This document shows, piece by piece, positions 21,217-33,483 of a stretch of 64,000 nt of DNA (positions are counted from its first letter, which is position 1; every line of letters starts with the position of its first letter). Made by a program: the position numbers and the translations under genes. Under the pieces are notes generated by a model. That model did not search any database. It saw only the letters and a program-made list of their open reading frames with translations, and was not told where the DNA came from. The stretch comes from Artemisia argyi (taxonomy: Eukaryota; Streptophyta; Magnoliopsida; Asterales; Asteraceae): contig CM060704.1 of NCBI GenBank assembly GCA_030686995.1, forward strand, positions 116,786,042 through 116,850,041. The letters are read 5' to 3'.

Positions 21217-22053
21217 GATGATTCCTAGAACAACAATATTTCACATTTTAGTTTAAGTAAGCTATTATTATAATGTGAATGTTCTAGTGTGTGCCTATAT
21301 GAAAACAATGTGGAGGTGCGGTTATCTTGACTTATTTTGATGCTTCAAAAATGTTTTATAATGCAAGTTTTGTTATAAAACAAAAGATAACCCAAACGCT
21401 CCTAGTTCAATGTAGCTTCGTTTGAATGTACCCGAAAATACATATTGGTTATGTATTCCCTTTAGCATTCAAGAGACATTATGCAAGTGATGTTTTAAAC
21501 ATAACGTTTTGATTTTGTATTCTCAATGTGAGACGAAAAAATATTTGTCCTATTTGTGAGAAATTTTTGGAAAAATTTGTCATGGGGTGTTTTAGCAAAC
21601 ATGTTTACACTAAGTAAGAATGCAATTCCTAACTATGGGGAACATGATTAGTTTTGTTAAATACCTAATTTTATGCATGAGTTTCTCAAGTTTAATGCAT
21701 AACCCCAAGTTTTTGTTTTTGTGCAAAAATAGAATTCCTAGACTCCGATCAGGATTGTAATCAAGTTTAGAATACTTGCAGTGATGATTGATTTGCAATG
21801 TGAGTGAAAGGAAGACCAAGAAATCGTAGGTATGGATGGATGGTAAAGTGAATAGTAACAGTTTGGAAGTGGTGGTATGAAATAATGGGTGTTTGGTTTA
21901 ATATAAACAAAAAAATTGATTCTGCAGGTCGGCGGACACGGCGGACCCCTGAGTTAGGTTCCGTCCGTTGTGTTTGAGGGTTCCGCCGACCCTGCTGAGA
22001 AAAAGTGTTATGGATTTGTTTTGATTTTTATGATTTTTGTCTAATGTCCAGAA
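21217..22053 (-). other. Spacer between copia 1 RNase H and accessory ORF
   Basis: Non-coding and AT-rich, except for a GC-rich patch at about 21927-22003 with GGCGG...GGTTCCG...GGGTTCCGCCG. This resembles the GC-rich segments encoded inside the gag (25460-25530). Confidence 0.5.
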
Positions 22054-25000
22054 CTACAATGTAGGTTCCATGAGTCCTAAGCCTAGCCTAAGAAGGTTAA
22101 AAGGTTCACATTTAAGAGGTCTTGTGAGAATGTCGGCTATGTTGTCTTCGGAAGAAACTTTCTCAATTGAGATATTTCCTTTTTGAACGTTGTCACGAAG
22201 GAAATGATGACAGATTTCAATATGTTTGGTACGAGCATGTTGAACCGGGTTTTTGCTAAGATCAATGGCACCTTTGTTGTCACAAAGAATTGTGATGTCG
22301 TTAAGTTGAATTCCGTAGTCGACAAGAGCTTGCTTCATCCAAAGAGCTTGTTGACATGCCTTTCCGGCCGAAACGTACTCGGCTTCCGTTGTTGAGATAG
22401 CAAGAGTCGTTTGCTTCTTAGAGAATCATGAGGTGAGACAATGTCCAACAAAAGTACAAATACCACTTGTACTTTTTCTATCGACATAGTCACCGGCATG
22501 ATCCGAGTCGGCATACACTATGGTGTCTATTCCCGTTCCTTTGGGATACCATAAACCTAAATGTGTAGTGCCATTAATATACCTAAAAATTCTTTTAACA
22601 GCTTCGAGATGAGTAGTCTTAGGATCTTCTTGAAAACGAGAACATAGACAAACACTAAACATAATATCGGGTCTACTAGCCGTTAGGTAAAGTAGACTAC
22701 CAATCATACCTCTATATTTAGTGCTATCTACGGATTCACTTTCCTCATCCTTGGTGAGTTTAGTTTCCATGGACATGGGAGTTTTGATTGGTTTCGAATC
22801 TTCTAATCCAAATTTCTTAAGCATGTACTTAATATATTTAGATCGGTTAAAGAAGATACCATCTTCTAGTTGTTTAATTTGGAGTCCTAGGAAAAGTTGA
22901 GTTCTCCCATCATACTCATTTCAAACTCGTCATGCATGATTTTTGAGAAATCCACACATAATTCTTGACAAGTTGATCTGAATATAATGTCATCAACATA
23001 GATTCGGACTATGATAATATGTGAATCTTTCTTCATAGTGAAGAGAGTATTATCAACTAAGCCCATGGTATACTTATGGTCAACTAGGAAGGTTTTAAGT
23101 CGATCATACCATGCTTTTGGAGCTTGCTTAAGTCTGTAAAGAGCCTTTTTAAGTTTGTAAACATGATTAGGTTTTTCAAAATCGATGAAGCCCGGTGGTT
23201 GAGCAACATACACTTCTTCATTAATGACTCTGTTTAGAAATGCACTTTTGACGTCCATTTGAAAGAGTTTAAAATTGTGTGCACATGCATATGCAAGTAA
23301 GATTCTAATTGACTCGAGCCTAGCAACTGGAGCAAAAGTTTCATCGTAGTCAATGCCTTCTTATTAGTTAAATCCTTTTGCAACTAGCCTAGCTTTGTTT
23401 CTAGACACAATTCCATTTTCATCCATTTTATTACGATATACCCATTTTGTTCCAATTATAGTTTAACTCTTTGGTTTAGGAACTAATGTCCATACATCAT
23501 TCCTAACAAATTGGTTTAACTCTTCTTGCATTGCAATTACCCAAGACTCATCTTTAATGGCTTCATTAATGTTTTTAGGTTCAATGGTTGACACGAAACA
23601 AAAGTGTTTGCTTTCATTTTGAACTTTTGACCTTAGTGTTCTTTCGTTAATGTTGCCTATGACACCATCTAATGGATGACTTTTAGATTCTTTGACATTG
23701 ACAAGTTCTTTGTTTAATAGTTCATCTTCCTTGTCATTACCTAAAATCTCTTGACTTTCTATTACTTGGCTTTCAACTAAGTCATCATCTACCAAAGGTG
23801 ATGTCTTAGAGAGAGGTGGACTCTCGTCAAATGTTACGTTCAACGATTCCTCGACTCTTAAGGTTTCTTTGTTCAAAACAATGTAAGCTTTACTATTTTG
23901 TGAATATCCAAGAAATACACCTTCATAAGACTTTGGGTCAAATTTGGTGAGATAATCCTTGGTGTTAAGAATGAAACATTTACTCCCAAACTCTCTAAAG
24001 TATCCTAATTTTGGCTTTTTACCTTTATATAGTTCATAAGGAGTTTTATTCAAAAATGGTCTAATTAAGACTCGATTTAAAATGTATGTTGATGTGTCAA
24101 TGGCATTACACCAAAACTTTTGTGGAATGTTTTGTTCATTAAGCATTGTTCTACTCATCTCTTGCAATGTCCGGTTTTTACGTTCTACTACACCATTAGA
24201 TTGAGGAGTATGTGGAGCCAAAAAGTTATGAGTAATACCATTAATATCACAAAAGTTTCCAAATTGAAATTCATTATCAAATTCACGACCGTGATCCGTT
24301 CTAATAGACACAATATTAGACCCTACTTGATTTTGAATTTTCTTACTTAGAATCTCAAATTTATCAAAAGTTTATTTTTATTTTTCAAAAATTTTGTCCA
24401 AGTATATCTTGAGTAATCATCAACTATGACCAAAGTGTAGAAGTTACCTCCATAACTTTGTATAGCAGATGGACCAAATAAATCCATATGCAAAAGTTCT
24501 AGACACCTAGATGTAGAAACCAAGTTTTTAGCCTTATGGCTACTATGGACTTGTTTACCGACTTTGCAACCATCACAAAAGTGTTGGTCATATTTCAACT
24601 TAGGTAGGTTTCGAACTAAGTCTTTGGAGGAGAGGTTTTGGATTAGTCTCATGTTAGCGTGTCCTAAACGTCTATGCTATAAAGTTGAAGATTCATCTAA
24701 TGAGGTAAGACAAATTTTGTCTCTAGATGTTGGATCCATCTTCATGACGTATACGTTGTTCTTAAGGACACCTTTGGCTATGGTTATACCATCTTTAAGT
24801 ATTTTACTTCCGTTTTCACTAAAGAGGACATTATACTTATTACGACAAAGTTGACTAATACTAAGGAGATTAGAACCTAAGTTATCAACATGAGCTACAT
24901 CATCTATAAAAAGGGAGTCATGAGAGATTGTACCTTTTCCAATGATTTTGCTTTTAGCTTTACTACCAAACGTAACATTACCTGCGTCACATTTGTGATA

Positions 25001-25093
25001 AGTAGTGAAGAGGCTTTTGTTACCCATCATGTGCCTTGAACAACCGCTATCTTTAATCCATTCATCTGGTTCCAAAAAAACTTTGAGGCACAC
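22054..25093 (-). pseudogene. Copia 1 pol: protease, integrase, RT, RNase H (broken)
   Basis: Protease motif DSGCSRHM lies near 25040. The GAG-pre-integrase segment spans a stop at about 24675 (Trp position, TGG to TAG), then comes the integrase core with LLHMDLFGPS, RTDHGREF and NGVVERKN. A frameshift lies near 24370. RT reads across several stops, including two adjacent TAA codons near 23366 that probably replace CAA CAA. It has DVKSAFLN and YVDD (IYVDDIIFRST). After a further gap around 22830-22890, the RNase H follows with YADSDHAGD and CDNKGAIDL. In this element type one polyprotein carries all four domains. At least one further stop (TGA near 22435) replaces Trp. Confidence 0.9.
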
Positions 25094-25111
25094 CTATTTT
25101 ATGAAAAACAC

Positions 25112-28100
25112 TCAAACATTTGGTCCCCAATTTCTCATAGGTCCATTTTGGTTAAGCATACCATTAACTTGTTCCAAGTATGAAAATAGAACATAAGGGT
25201 TCCATGACATGTAATTTGGAGTTTGGTAATGTCCAGGAGTGTTTTGGTTCCAAACATGTTGGTAGTTTGGTCGAGCGTTGAAGTTGCTCTTTGGAAAGGG
25301 GCGTTTGGGAATTGGAGTCTTAGGTCTTGGTTGAGTAGTCTTAGCTCTAAAATCATTTTTACTAAGTCCTACTTCAGTTTTAAACGCAGGTTTTGTTCCA
25401 TTTTTATACGTAACTTTAACAAATTTTGAACGATCCGATGTGGATGGAGTTACTGCTGCAGCAGACCTGGCGGAACCTTCGGGTCCAACGGGCGGAACCC
25501 TGGATTCGGTTCCGTCTGATCCGCGGGCTGCTGTAGCAGTTTTGTTAGTTTCTTGGGCATTCTTTTCTTGTTTCGTTTGACCCTTTGAAGTTTCTATTTT
25601 CGTGAATCCTAGTCCTGTTTTATAAAAGGTTGACTTTTGAAGTTTCATAATTTCATCCGCACAAGAAATGCTCTTATCGAACTTCTTTAACTTTGTGGTT
25701 TGTTTTATTAGATCATTTTGAGTAATTTTAAGTTTCTCAACTTCTAGTTTAAGCTCTTCACATGATTTGCAAGATTTGTCAATACCTTTACTCTTTTCTA
25801 ATCTCTTAGCTTTTTCTTTTAACTCATAAACTTCATTTTCTAAAAACTCCTTTTTAGTTTTCAAAAATTTATTTTTGTTTATGATTTTCAAGCTCAATTC
25901 ACAAAGTTTGTTATATTCTTTTTGTAAAGTGTCATCATCAATAGAGGAGTAAGATGAGTCAGAGAATTCCTCATTTGAGTTGTGAGCCATGAGAGCAATA
26001 TCATCATTCTTTGGCTCATCGTCATCTCCTTCATAGTCACTCCAACCACCACCCACAAAAGCTTGTTGAGGTTTTCTCTTGGGTGGTTTTGGACATTCTC
26101 CTACAAGATGACTTGTGTTTCCACACCTATAGCATTTTCTTTCAATCTTTCCTTTCCTATCATCACGATCTTTTCGGAAAGTTTTCTTGTCATCTTTAGG
26201 TTGCCTTACAAACTTCCCTCTTCTACGAAAGAACTTCTTGAAGTCTCTAACGGCCATAGCATATTCCTCATCATCACTATCCGAAGTAGATTCTTCATCA
26301 TCACTTGATTGGACTCTAGCTTTCAAGGCAATGGACTTAACTTTTTCTTTCTTGCCTCTAACTAGTTCCGAATCTTTTTCCATTACCATTTCATGAACTT
26401 TGAGGTTTCCAATTAGCTCGTCAAGTGACATGCTTGAAAGATCTTTGGATTCTTCAATTGCCGCCACTTTTGCTCTCCACTTCGGATGGAGTGCTCTAAG
26501 AAATTTCCTGACAAAGTTCTTACTACAAAAAGATTCATCAAGTGCTTTAAGTGAAGTAATAATAGTGTTAAACCTAGCAAAAACATTATCAATAATCTCA
26601 TCTTCGGAAATAACAAATTGTTCATATTGTTGAACAAGAAGATCAATTTTGTTATCTTTAACTTGTGAGTTTCCTTGATGAGTGACAATTAAAGGTTGCC
26701 AAATATCTTTGGCGATTTTACACATAAAGACTCTTTCGTATTCTTTCTTAGGCAAAGCATTGTAAAGCATCATTTTAGCTTCATTATTTTTACCAATCAA
26801 TTTATTTTGATCATCATCTTTAATATTAGTAACTATATTATCACCATCAATGATTATATACCATAAATCTATATCTTTATATTTCACGTAGGTTTCAAAA
26901 CGGTTTTTCCAATATATAAAACCATTTGGTTCAAAAAGTGGTGGTCTTTGCATAGATCTTATAGTTGGTTTGTTGTAACCTAATCCGGGTTTTAGTATTG
27001 GTCTATAGAATTGTTTTACTTCTTCTATACAAGCAATGGGTGTTTCTGGTTTTCCTAGTATTGACTGTTTTGAACTAGAATCTGTAGTGGCTTCGGGTAA
27101 GATTACAACCTTCCTTACTGGGGACGGTCCTTTATCGATGGGACGGTCCTTTAAAGGTGAGGGACTGTCGGGTGGATTTGAGGGACCGTCTCCAGTAGCC
27201 AAGTCCGACTGAGATTTCACAAATTTTATTTGTTTTGATATGTTTGGTGATGCTTCAAGAAAATTATAACCTATACCGGTATTATCATCGGAAGCCTTTT
27301 GAACTCCTATTAGTTGTCTAAGAGAGTGAGTGCTCTTTTCAAACTTATTTAATTTTGAGGCTTCCTCTTTGAGTTCCTCATTTTTTATTTTAAGAAGGTT
27401 GCACGTTTTACACTCCAAAACGATTTCTTTTCCTTTCTCAAGTCTAGATAACATCTCTTTTAATTCCAATATTTCTTTTTCTAATTTAGATTTGGTGGAT
27501 TTTAGAGATTTGTTTTTCACAATTATATTTTGACTTACTTCACAAATTTTATCATATCCATTATCTAAGTCAAGAGAATCTAGTGAGCAAATATCAAAAT
27601 TGTAGAAATCGGTTTCGGTACATACCTCTTTTGAAGATCCGGCCATGAGACAAGTCTCATTCTTATCATCTTCTTCGCTATCACTCCAAGCACCGCTAAC
27701 ATATGCCCTTTGGTTTTTGTCCTTTGTTTGGTGTGGACAATCTCCAACTAAGTGTCTTGTATCACCACATCCAAAACATATTTTCTCACCTTTGATGTAT
27801 CTATCTTCACGAACTTTTTGAGGAGCTTTCTTTTCTTCTCGTGGTTGTCTTACAAATCTTCCTCTTCGCTTAAAAAATTTCTTGAAATCTCTAACCGCCA
27901 ATGCATACTCTTCGTCATCAATTTCCGAGCTTGAGTCTTCATCATCACTTAATTCCTTTTTAGCTTTTAATGCAATTGATTTTCTTTCCACCTTACTACT
28001 TACAATATTGGAATCATTTTTTATGATTAACTCATGGACCTTCAAGTTACCAATGAGCTCATCTAATGATAGAGATGCCAAGTCTTTGGATTCTTCAATC

Positions 28101-28354
28101 GCCGTGATCTTTGCTCTCCACTTCGGATGTAAAGCCCTGAGATATTTCCTAACACAATTTTTGACAGACATTTCCTCATCGAGTGCTTTTAAACTCGTGA
28201 TTATGGTGTTAAATCTAGCAAATGAACTATCTATAGATTCATCTTCAGGTATGATAAATTGTTCATATTGTTGAACCAAAAGATCGATCTTATTATCTTT
28301 GACTTGATTAATCTTGAAACTAAACAAAATGAAGTTGTTTCTTATGACAAACAA
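25112..28354 (-). CDS. Fused double Gag of copia 1
   Basis: One open frame of 1080 residues holding two complete gag modules in tandem. Module 1 has the copia gag (UBN2) helices with QQYEQFIIPEDESID and LRALHPKWRAKI, the zinc knuckle CFGCGDTRHLVGDC at 193-206, a coiled coil and a proline-rich linker. Module 2 restarts at about residue 465 with PLFEPNGFIYWKNRFETYVK. It repeats the UBN2 region and has the knuckle CYRCGNTSHLVGEC at about 738-751, another coiled coil and an AT-hook-like basic tail. The two modules have clearly diverged, so the duplication is not very recent. The first ~16 residues come from the border of an inverted piece and are not native. Pol follows in the same frame after two stops. 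Confidence 0.88.
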   Translation of the reverse strand: MFVIRNNFILFSFKINQVKDNKIDLLVQQYEQFIIPEDESIDSSFARFNTIITSLKALDEEMSVKNCVRKYLRALHPKWRAKITAIEESKDLASLSLDELIGNLKVHELIIKNDSNIVSSKVERKSIALKAKKELSDDEDSSSEIDDEEYALAVRDFKKFFKRRGRFVRQPREEKKAPQKVREDRYIKGEKICFGCGDTRHLVGDCPHQTKDKNQRAYVSGAWSDSEEDDKNETCLMAGSSKEVCTETDFYNFDICSLDSLDLDNGYDKICEVSQNIIVKNKSLKSTKSKLEKEILELKEMLSRLEKGKEIVLECKTCNLLKIKNEELKEEASKLNKFEKSTHSLRQLIGVQKASDDNTGIGYNFLEASPNISKQIKFVKSQSDLATGDGPSNPPDSPSPLKDRPIDKGPSPVRKVVILPEATTDSSSKQSILGKPETPIACIEEVKQFYRPILKPGLGYNKPTIRSMQRPPLFEPNGFIYWKNRFETYVKYKDIDLWYIIIDGDNIVTNIKDDDQNKLIGKNNEAKMMLYNALPKKEYERVFMCKIAKDIWQPLIVTHQGNSQVKDNKIDLLVQQYEQFVISEDEIIDNVFARFNTIITSLKALDESFCSKNFVRKFLRALHPKWRAKVAAIEESKDLSSMSLDELIGNLKVHEMVMEKDSELVRGKKEKVKSIALKARVQSSDDEESTSDSDDEEYAMAVRDFKKFFRRRGKFVRQPKDDKKTFRKDRDDRKGKIERKCYRCGNTSHLVGECPKPPKRKPQQAFVGGGWSDYEGDDDEPKNDDIALMAHNSNEEFSDSSYSSIDDDTLQKEYNKLCELSLKIINKNKFLKTKKEFLENEVYELKEKAKRLEKSKGIDKSCKSCEELKLEVEKLKITQNDLIKQTTKLKKFDKSISCADEIMKLQKSTFYKTGLGFTKIETSKGQTKQEKNAQETNKTATAARGSDGTESRVPPVGPEGSARSAAAVTPSTSDRSKFVKVTYKNGTKPAFKTEVGLSKNDFRAKTTQPRPKTPIPKRPFPKSNFNARPNYQHVWNQNTPGHYQTPNYMSWNPYVLFSYLEQVNGMLNQNGPMRNWGPNV

Positions 28355-28500
28355 AGTGATAGTCTTAAAAAGAAATTAGCTAAAAATTATGAAGCAAAAA
28401 TAGTTATTTACAATGCTTAAAGGAATTTCAAAGAATTTTTATGTGCAATACGGCTAAAGATATTTGGAAAACTTTGTTAGTCACTCATCAAGGTAATAAA
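28308..28500 (+). pseudogene. Inverted piece of copia 1 gag
   Basis: On the plus strand this reads NYEAKIVIYNA, then after one stop and a frameshift MCNTAKDIWKTLLVTHQGN. That is the part of the UBN2 domain missing between the minus-strand pieces on either side; compare EAKMMLYNALPKKEY and KDIWQPLIVTHQGN in the second gag module. About 190 bp is therefore flipped in place. Confidence 0.8.
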
Positions 28501-28668
28501 TTCAATAGATTTGAAGTCATTCATTGTAATAACATGCCAAAGATCAAGATTTATTGATTTCACATACGTTTCGAATCGAGTTTTCCAATAAATAAAACTA
28601 TCAGCCTCAAAGAGTGGTGATCTTTCCATAGACTGCCTGATCGGTTCAAAACGGTCAACCAAAGTCAA
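28501..28668 (-). pseudogene. N-terminus of copia 1 gag
   Basis: Reads PLFEADSFIYWKTRFETYVKS...LDLWHVIT on the minus strand, the start of a copia gag. It is separated from the rest by the inverted piece. The ATG at 28668 is plausible as the original start. Confidence 0.7.
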
Positions 28669-29818
28669 CCACGGATGTGGTCAAATAGGTCAAATAGCTT
28701 AGGCCAGTTCTCCAAGGAGTACAGCGTCTCCCCGGGTCGTTAAATCCCAACGAGGTGTGAAAACTGTAATAAGACAAATCTGTGATCAGGTGAAATTGAA
28801 CAGGAAAAGGATAAGAGTGATAATATTAAAGAAATAGAAATGAAAATTGCTTAAACAAGCTATATTAACAATAACGTGAAACCAAGTTATCTAAAAACGT
28901 ATTTAAAACTGAAAACGTACGTTTAAATTAAATAAACGTAAACGTACAAAATAAAAAGTGAAATGCGACCAATAATAATCCCACGGATATGAAAATTACT
29001 TTTCTAGAATCCTAATGATAAAAGAAAATTTTAGAAAAAATATTTTTTTAGACTTTTTAATTAATTATTATTAATTAATTACTAATTATTAACTATTTAA
29101 ACTAATTTAAATGGCAAACTACAACTAATGACGATGAATATTAAGCTAAGAATATGATAATAAAAAGACTTAACAAGCATAATATGAATAATCAAACATA
29201 ATATTAAACTAAGTATCTAAGCTAAAAATGATAAAAAGTTAAGAGAATGAGACCCGGTGATTTATACGAGAGAATTACCGCCCGATCTTATAAACTTAAA
29301 TAAATTATTAATGTTTATTTCCTTATTAACTTTAATTTTGCTAATTAGTTAAATAAAGTTTAAAGCTTTATTAACTAAATAACTTAATAAAAGTTATTAA
29401 AGTTGTAAACTTTAATGATTTTTAAACTTATAAGACCCTTAAGCTCCACGCCTTAGGCCGCGAAAGATAAGAAAACAAAGAAATAAAGAACTTCGTAAGA
29501 GTTAATACAAAAGCTAATGAATAATAATTTATAAGCAATAATATAAAAAGCTAAATTACTAGGACTAGTATTAATACTAGAATGGATTGGACTAGTGTTA
29601 AAACTAGAATTAATCGGACTAGTATTAAAACTAGAATAATTACTAAACAAAAGGAACGCAAAATAAAAAGACAAACTAATCTTAATAGAATAAATCTTAG
29701 CCACCAAACTCTCTCAAGGAGATATGTTTACAAAAAGTAAACTAATTTGGGTATTAAGGTCAAAGATTTAAAAATATAAAGATTTTAAAACAAGCAAAAT
29801 GAAAATTTAAATAACTAA

Positions 29819-29822
<4 letters not shown>
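28669..29822. other. Unassigned AT-rich sequence left of the Helitron
   Basis: No ORF and no copia LTR or primer-binding site recognisable. It may be the left part of the LTR sequence seen at 38825-39947, since the Helitron was inserted between them, but without a second copy I cannot prove this. Confidence 0.4.

Positions 29823-29889
<67 letters not shown>
29823..29889. repeat. (TA)n microsatellite, left half
   Basis: 67 bp of uninterrupted TA. With 38795-38824 it forms one original tract split by the Helitron. Confidence 0.95.
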
Positions 29890-29894
<5 letters not shown>

Positions 29895-30074
29895 ACATTA
29901 TATATAACAGGAGGCATTTGAAGAAAATGCCACCTCATTGCCCAGTCAATGCCCAGTAATTCATTATCAGCCATGTCATCACATTCTGTCCATTTAAGCA
30001 ATTTTTATAATTTATTTTGTATTTTTTTAATTTATTTCGAAATTATATATACCATTTATTTAATTTAAAATTCG

Positions 30075-30150
30075 GATTAAAAATGAACATAGTGAGATTC
30101 GAACCTGCGTCTTTAGGTTAACATGAAAACGTCTCAACCAATGGAGACAA
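30075..30150 (-). other. tRNA-like segment in the Helitron 5' part
   Basis: The minus strand has a B-box-like GGTTCGAATCTC about 50 bases after CATTGGTTGAGAC, as in tRNA-derived sequences. No folding acceptor stem. Weak. Confidence 0.3.
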
Positions 30151-31939
30151 TCTATTGATTGTGATCAAGAACAGAAAACAAAAAATATATAGTAGAAAAA
30201 AGAACAATTTAAATTATCACACATATCTTTTCCTTAAATATAGTTCCAGAATATTAATTTGTTTTACCCTTATTTTTCTCATAACCTAAAAACGGTTTTG
30301 TACGTGCTCTTTTCCAAAACCCTATTTTTTTTGTAATCATTAATAAAAATTATGATGTTATTGGTGTATACAGGTTGAGGCTTACCGACTGCTGAAGCTT
30401 GTCTTTATTCTAAAGATGTTCAGAGTGCGCTTCATCTTTTTGACGTATGATGTTCACAAATTATAGTATGATATAACATATGACCCTATATTTAAGTGAT
30501 ATTCTATGTTGATCCAATAATAACAGATCACTTCACGATATAAGAGGTTGTTGTTCTTAATTCGTATGGCCAGATCATGTGCATATGTTGCTGAAAGCAT
30601 ACAAATACTCCTGATATAGATTGGCAGGCCTAAAGTTAGAGGAAATCTATGTTGTAGCTTTTCATGCATTGAAACTCATATTTGCATATTGTGTTAAGAT
30701 ATCTAATAACATGTAGGTTGTTGAGAACTATGAACAAGCGTATAGCAATATGGTTTGTTTTCAACGGCTGTTTGAATTAGAGGAGGTATTGTCATTTAAC
30801 CATTTTATGATTACCTATTTTCTATGTTCTGTACCCATTTATTATATTAAAAGCTTCATATTTTTTATTAGATCATTTTCCTAGAGTTCAAGATGCATTT
30901 TTTACATGATTGTGTGATAATAAGTTAATAATTTTTATTTTATAATTAGTTATTGACCTTTAGTGTTAGTTTTGAAGATTGTGTCATTCTCTTAGAGTTC
31001 AAGATTCGTTTGTGGTCATGGGTAAGAGCAAAATGATATTAGGGCTAATAGAAGGACTTACAACAAGGTTGAAGGGTGAAGTTGCAGTGGTAAGTTTTTT
31101 TGAAGTGTAATGTATATATCAACTAATACTAATGTCACTGTTTGTAAGATATGCTTTATTTACCAACCGTACTGAAAGGCCTCTCTTTTGTTACAACACT
31201 CAGAAAAGACAGGGGCGTTCAAAGTTCAGCTTTCTGTATGCAATTTGTAGGATTATGGGTGTTTGGCACAGTGGGATAGCACTATGTCCGCAACTACTTT
31301 TGGTTGATCAGTACTCCCATATTGAGTTGTGTAATGTTGCAGCTTAATATTTTTGGTATACGGTCATGTTTGGATTAACATATTTATGTCTGCAATTTAA
31401 GGTTATATGGCTTGTGGTGACTTTTCTTTTTCACATATTGCTCTTAATTCCTTGTGACAATCAGATCCTACTTTAACCTCTGATCTCTTTTGCTGAAATG
31501 AATAATATAGGTTGGTAGGATTGAACAAGTCCTTCGAGGTCACAAGATCGTCTATTTCTTGATCTGACATGGCGCAATGTCTAGGGTCTCGAGCCGATGA
31601 CAAGGATTCAGTTTTACCAGCTATTTTCAAGCAGTAATCATTATCTACAACTTGTGAAACTTTTTAAACTATTCGGATGAATTGAGTAGTTAACTATGTG
31701 CAGATATCTACACGTTTGATGCTGAATGTTTTCTTAACATCCTTTTCCCTCCAACTATTACTGATGTAATGAAACATATTTTAGCACTGGAAATTATTAA
31801 CTTTTTACAAGGGAGCGGGTGGTCGTAGTGACACATATCTTTTACAGGAAATGGACCCCGAGCAGGAATGATACCGAATGTTTTAGTCAACGTATTACAT
31901 TTAATCGATAATGAGAAATAGATTATCAAGTCAGGGGCG

Positions 31940-33301
31940 ATGTAAGTCATCTTAATGGTGCAATGGGACGGGCTGATGCATTGCGACGCGGTCGACTCCG
32001 GGCATATGTATTTGGTTGGCTGGCAGATAAATATCTAGATAAGGCGGATGCATTCGGCCCAACGGGCTACTTTTCACCAACCCTAATATTATTCATCAAA
32101 CATTATGATGACTTTGTTCTTGCTGGGTTAAGACATATGGAGGTAATTTCATTGCTACATGTACACATAAAAAGTAGCTACTGTCAACAACATAGATATG
32201 AACAAATACAGGTTTGCAGCTTTCGGTTGCGCCCGCAACTTGGCACTACCTGAACCAGACGATTCCCGAACCAAATTATATACTGAGCATGTAAGTTACC
32301 AATAAATAACACATATGTCCACAATTTAAATATGTTGCTTATGGATACGTACTGGTATATAGAGCTCATGACTGGTCAGAGATATTGATACAATCAAACG
32401 CGATTATTTTGAACCTATAAAACGACACCTTAAATTGCAATTATTTTACAGGTACAGTCAACTGGTACCTCCACCGGTGATACAAAATGTAAGGACATCG
32501 TGGTGCAGTAACATCGAAGAAGAAAAAAATAAGGAACAGGGTTACGGTAGACGAACTATTAAAAGAAGATCCACGTAACCAAACGGTAAATGACTACTCC
32601 TGATATAAAACCGCCTCCGATAGGATACACGCCTAACTTTTATTCGTTTATGCAGAATGTGAGATTTACAGTGATTGCTTCCGTTTTAGAAATTGTCGTT
32701 GGAAGACCATGGTACTTCCTCTAATGCCACGACTGCAGGCACAAAATATTTACCGACCACCCACATGTATACTGTGCACCACCCCCTCCCGGGGAACCGG
32801 AACACTACAAGTAACAATAATGGTATTGAGTACATGAAAAACAGAAATACATAATATAGTCCTGAAAACAGTTATGTTTACAACTTTTGACTTACTATTT
32901 TTTTTCTTAATATGTGAAGTTACTGTTTTAGAATGCTGATATCAGACAACACCGGAACACTAACATTAGCATGCTTCAGTAACAAATCACATTCGATGGT
33001 TACAGAATGCAACAAAGTTGTGTCAGAACAAGGCCAAACGGATCCATATACATTGTTGCCAGTTCTAACTGCCTTGGAAGGAATTACTCATTTGTTTCAG
33101 CGACATTTTTCAGCCAAGTCTACAAAGGAACATCCACTATATGTTCTTGATATAGTGATGGAAACCGGACCACAGCCACTGCCTGCGCCTCTGGACAATG
33201 CACCACCTGCCGTTACAGGTACAGAAACAGAAGAAGAAATACTTCTATTAACAAGATCTCAGATCGATACAACAAACAAGCGATTCATGGGCAACAGTTA
33301 A
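31940..33301 (+). pseudogene. RPA1-like (replication protein A) remnant of the Helitron
   Basis: Degenerate exons in order: an OB-fold strand region (RLRAYVFGWLADKYLD, about 31995-32045), then LQLSVAPATWHYLNQTIPE (about 32212-32268). A linker whose frame-shifted reading is RNRVTVDELLKEDPRNQT lies at about 32535-32585. Next is the zinc-ribbon OB fold (FTVIASVLEIVVGRPWYF, stop, CHDCRHKIF, about 32665-32750). The last exon is DNTGTLTLACFSNKS...LYVLDIVME (about 32945-33165). RPA-like proteins are a known companion of plant Helitrons. Stops and frameshifts show it is dead. Confidence 0.75.
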
Positions 33302-33483
33302 AGAGCCACCTGACACGTTACCTGCAACCGAAATTCCAGTATCGCTGACCCATCTTACTCAAAAAGTTACATCCAACGTGCGCGAAAGTGTCATGAAACC
33401 TAAAGATACAGAGGCAGCAACGATGAGTACTACGGTTAACCTTTTTTATATTTATGATTTTGATGGTTAATTCTTTGGTATAG

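Larger units (their letters stand above)
20095..28668 (-). mobile_element. Copia element 1, rearranged and without LTRs
   Basis: Minus-strand order: gag N-terminus, inverted gag piece, rest of gag, a second full gag, protease, integrase, RT, RNase H, accessory ORF. The large gag with long coiled-coil region and the extra ORF after pol suggest a SIRE-like lineage. No LTR, primer-binding site or polypurine tract is recognisable at either end. The 3' end is cut by the LTR copy at 19246-20095. Confidence 0.8.

Noticed and set aside
29807..30001. ORF with a long YIYIYI run
   Set aside because: It is the TA microsatellite read through.
31403..31630. 75-codon minus ORF in the Helitron
   Set aside because: No recognisable family and no splice context; left unannotated.
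31940..33301. Functional host RPA1 gene
   Set aside because: Stops and frameshifts in most exons and location inside the Helitron.
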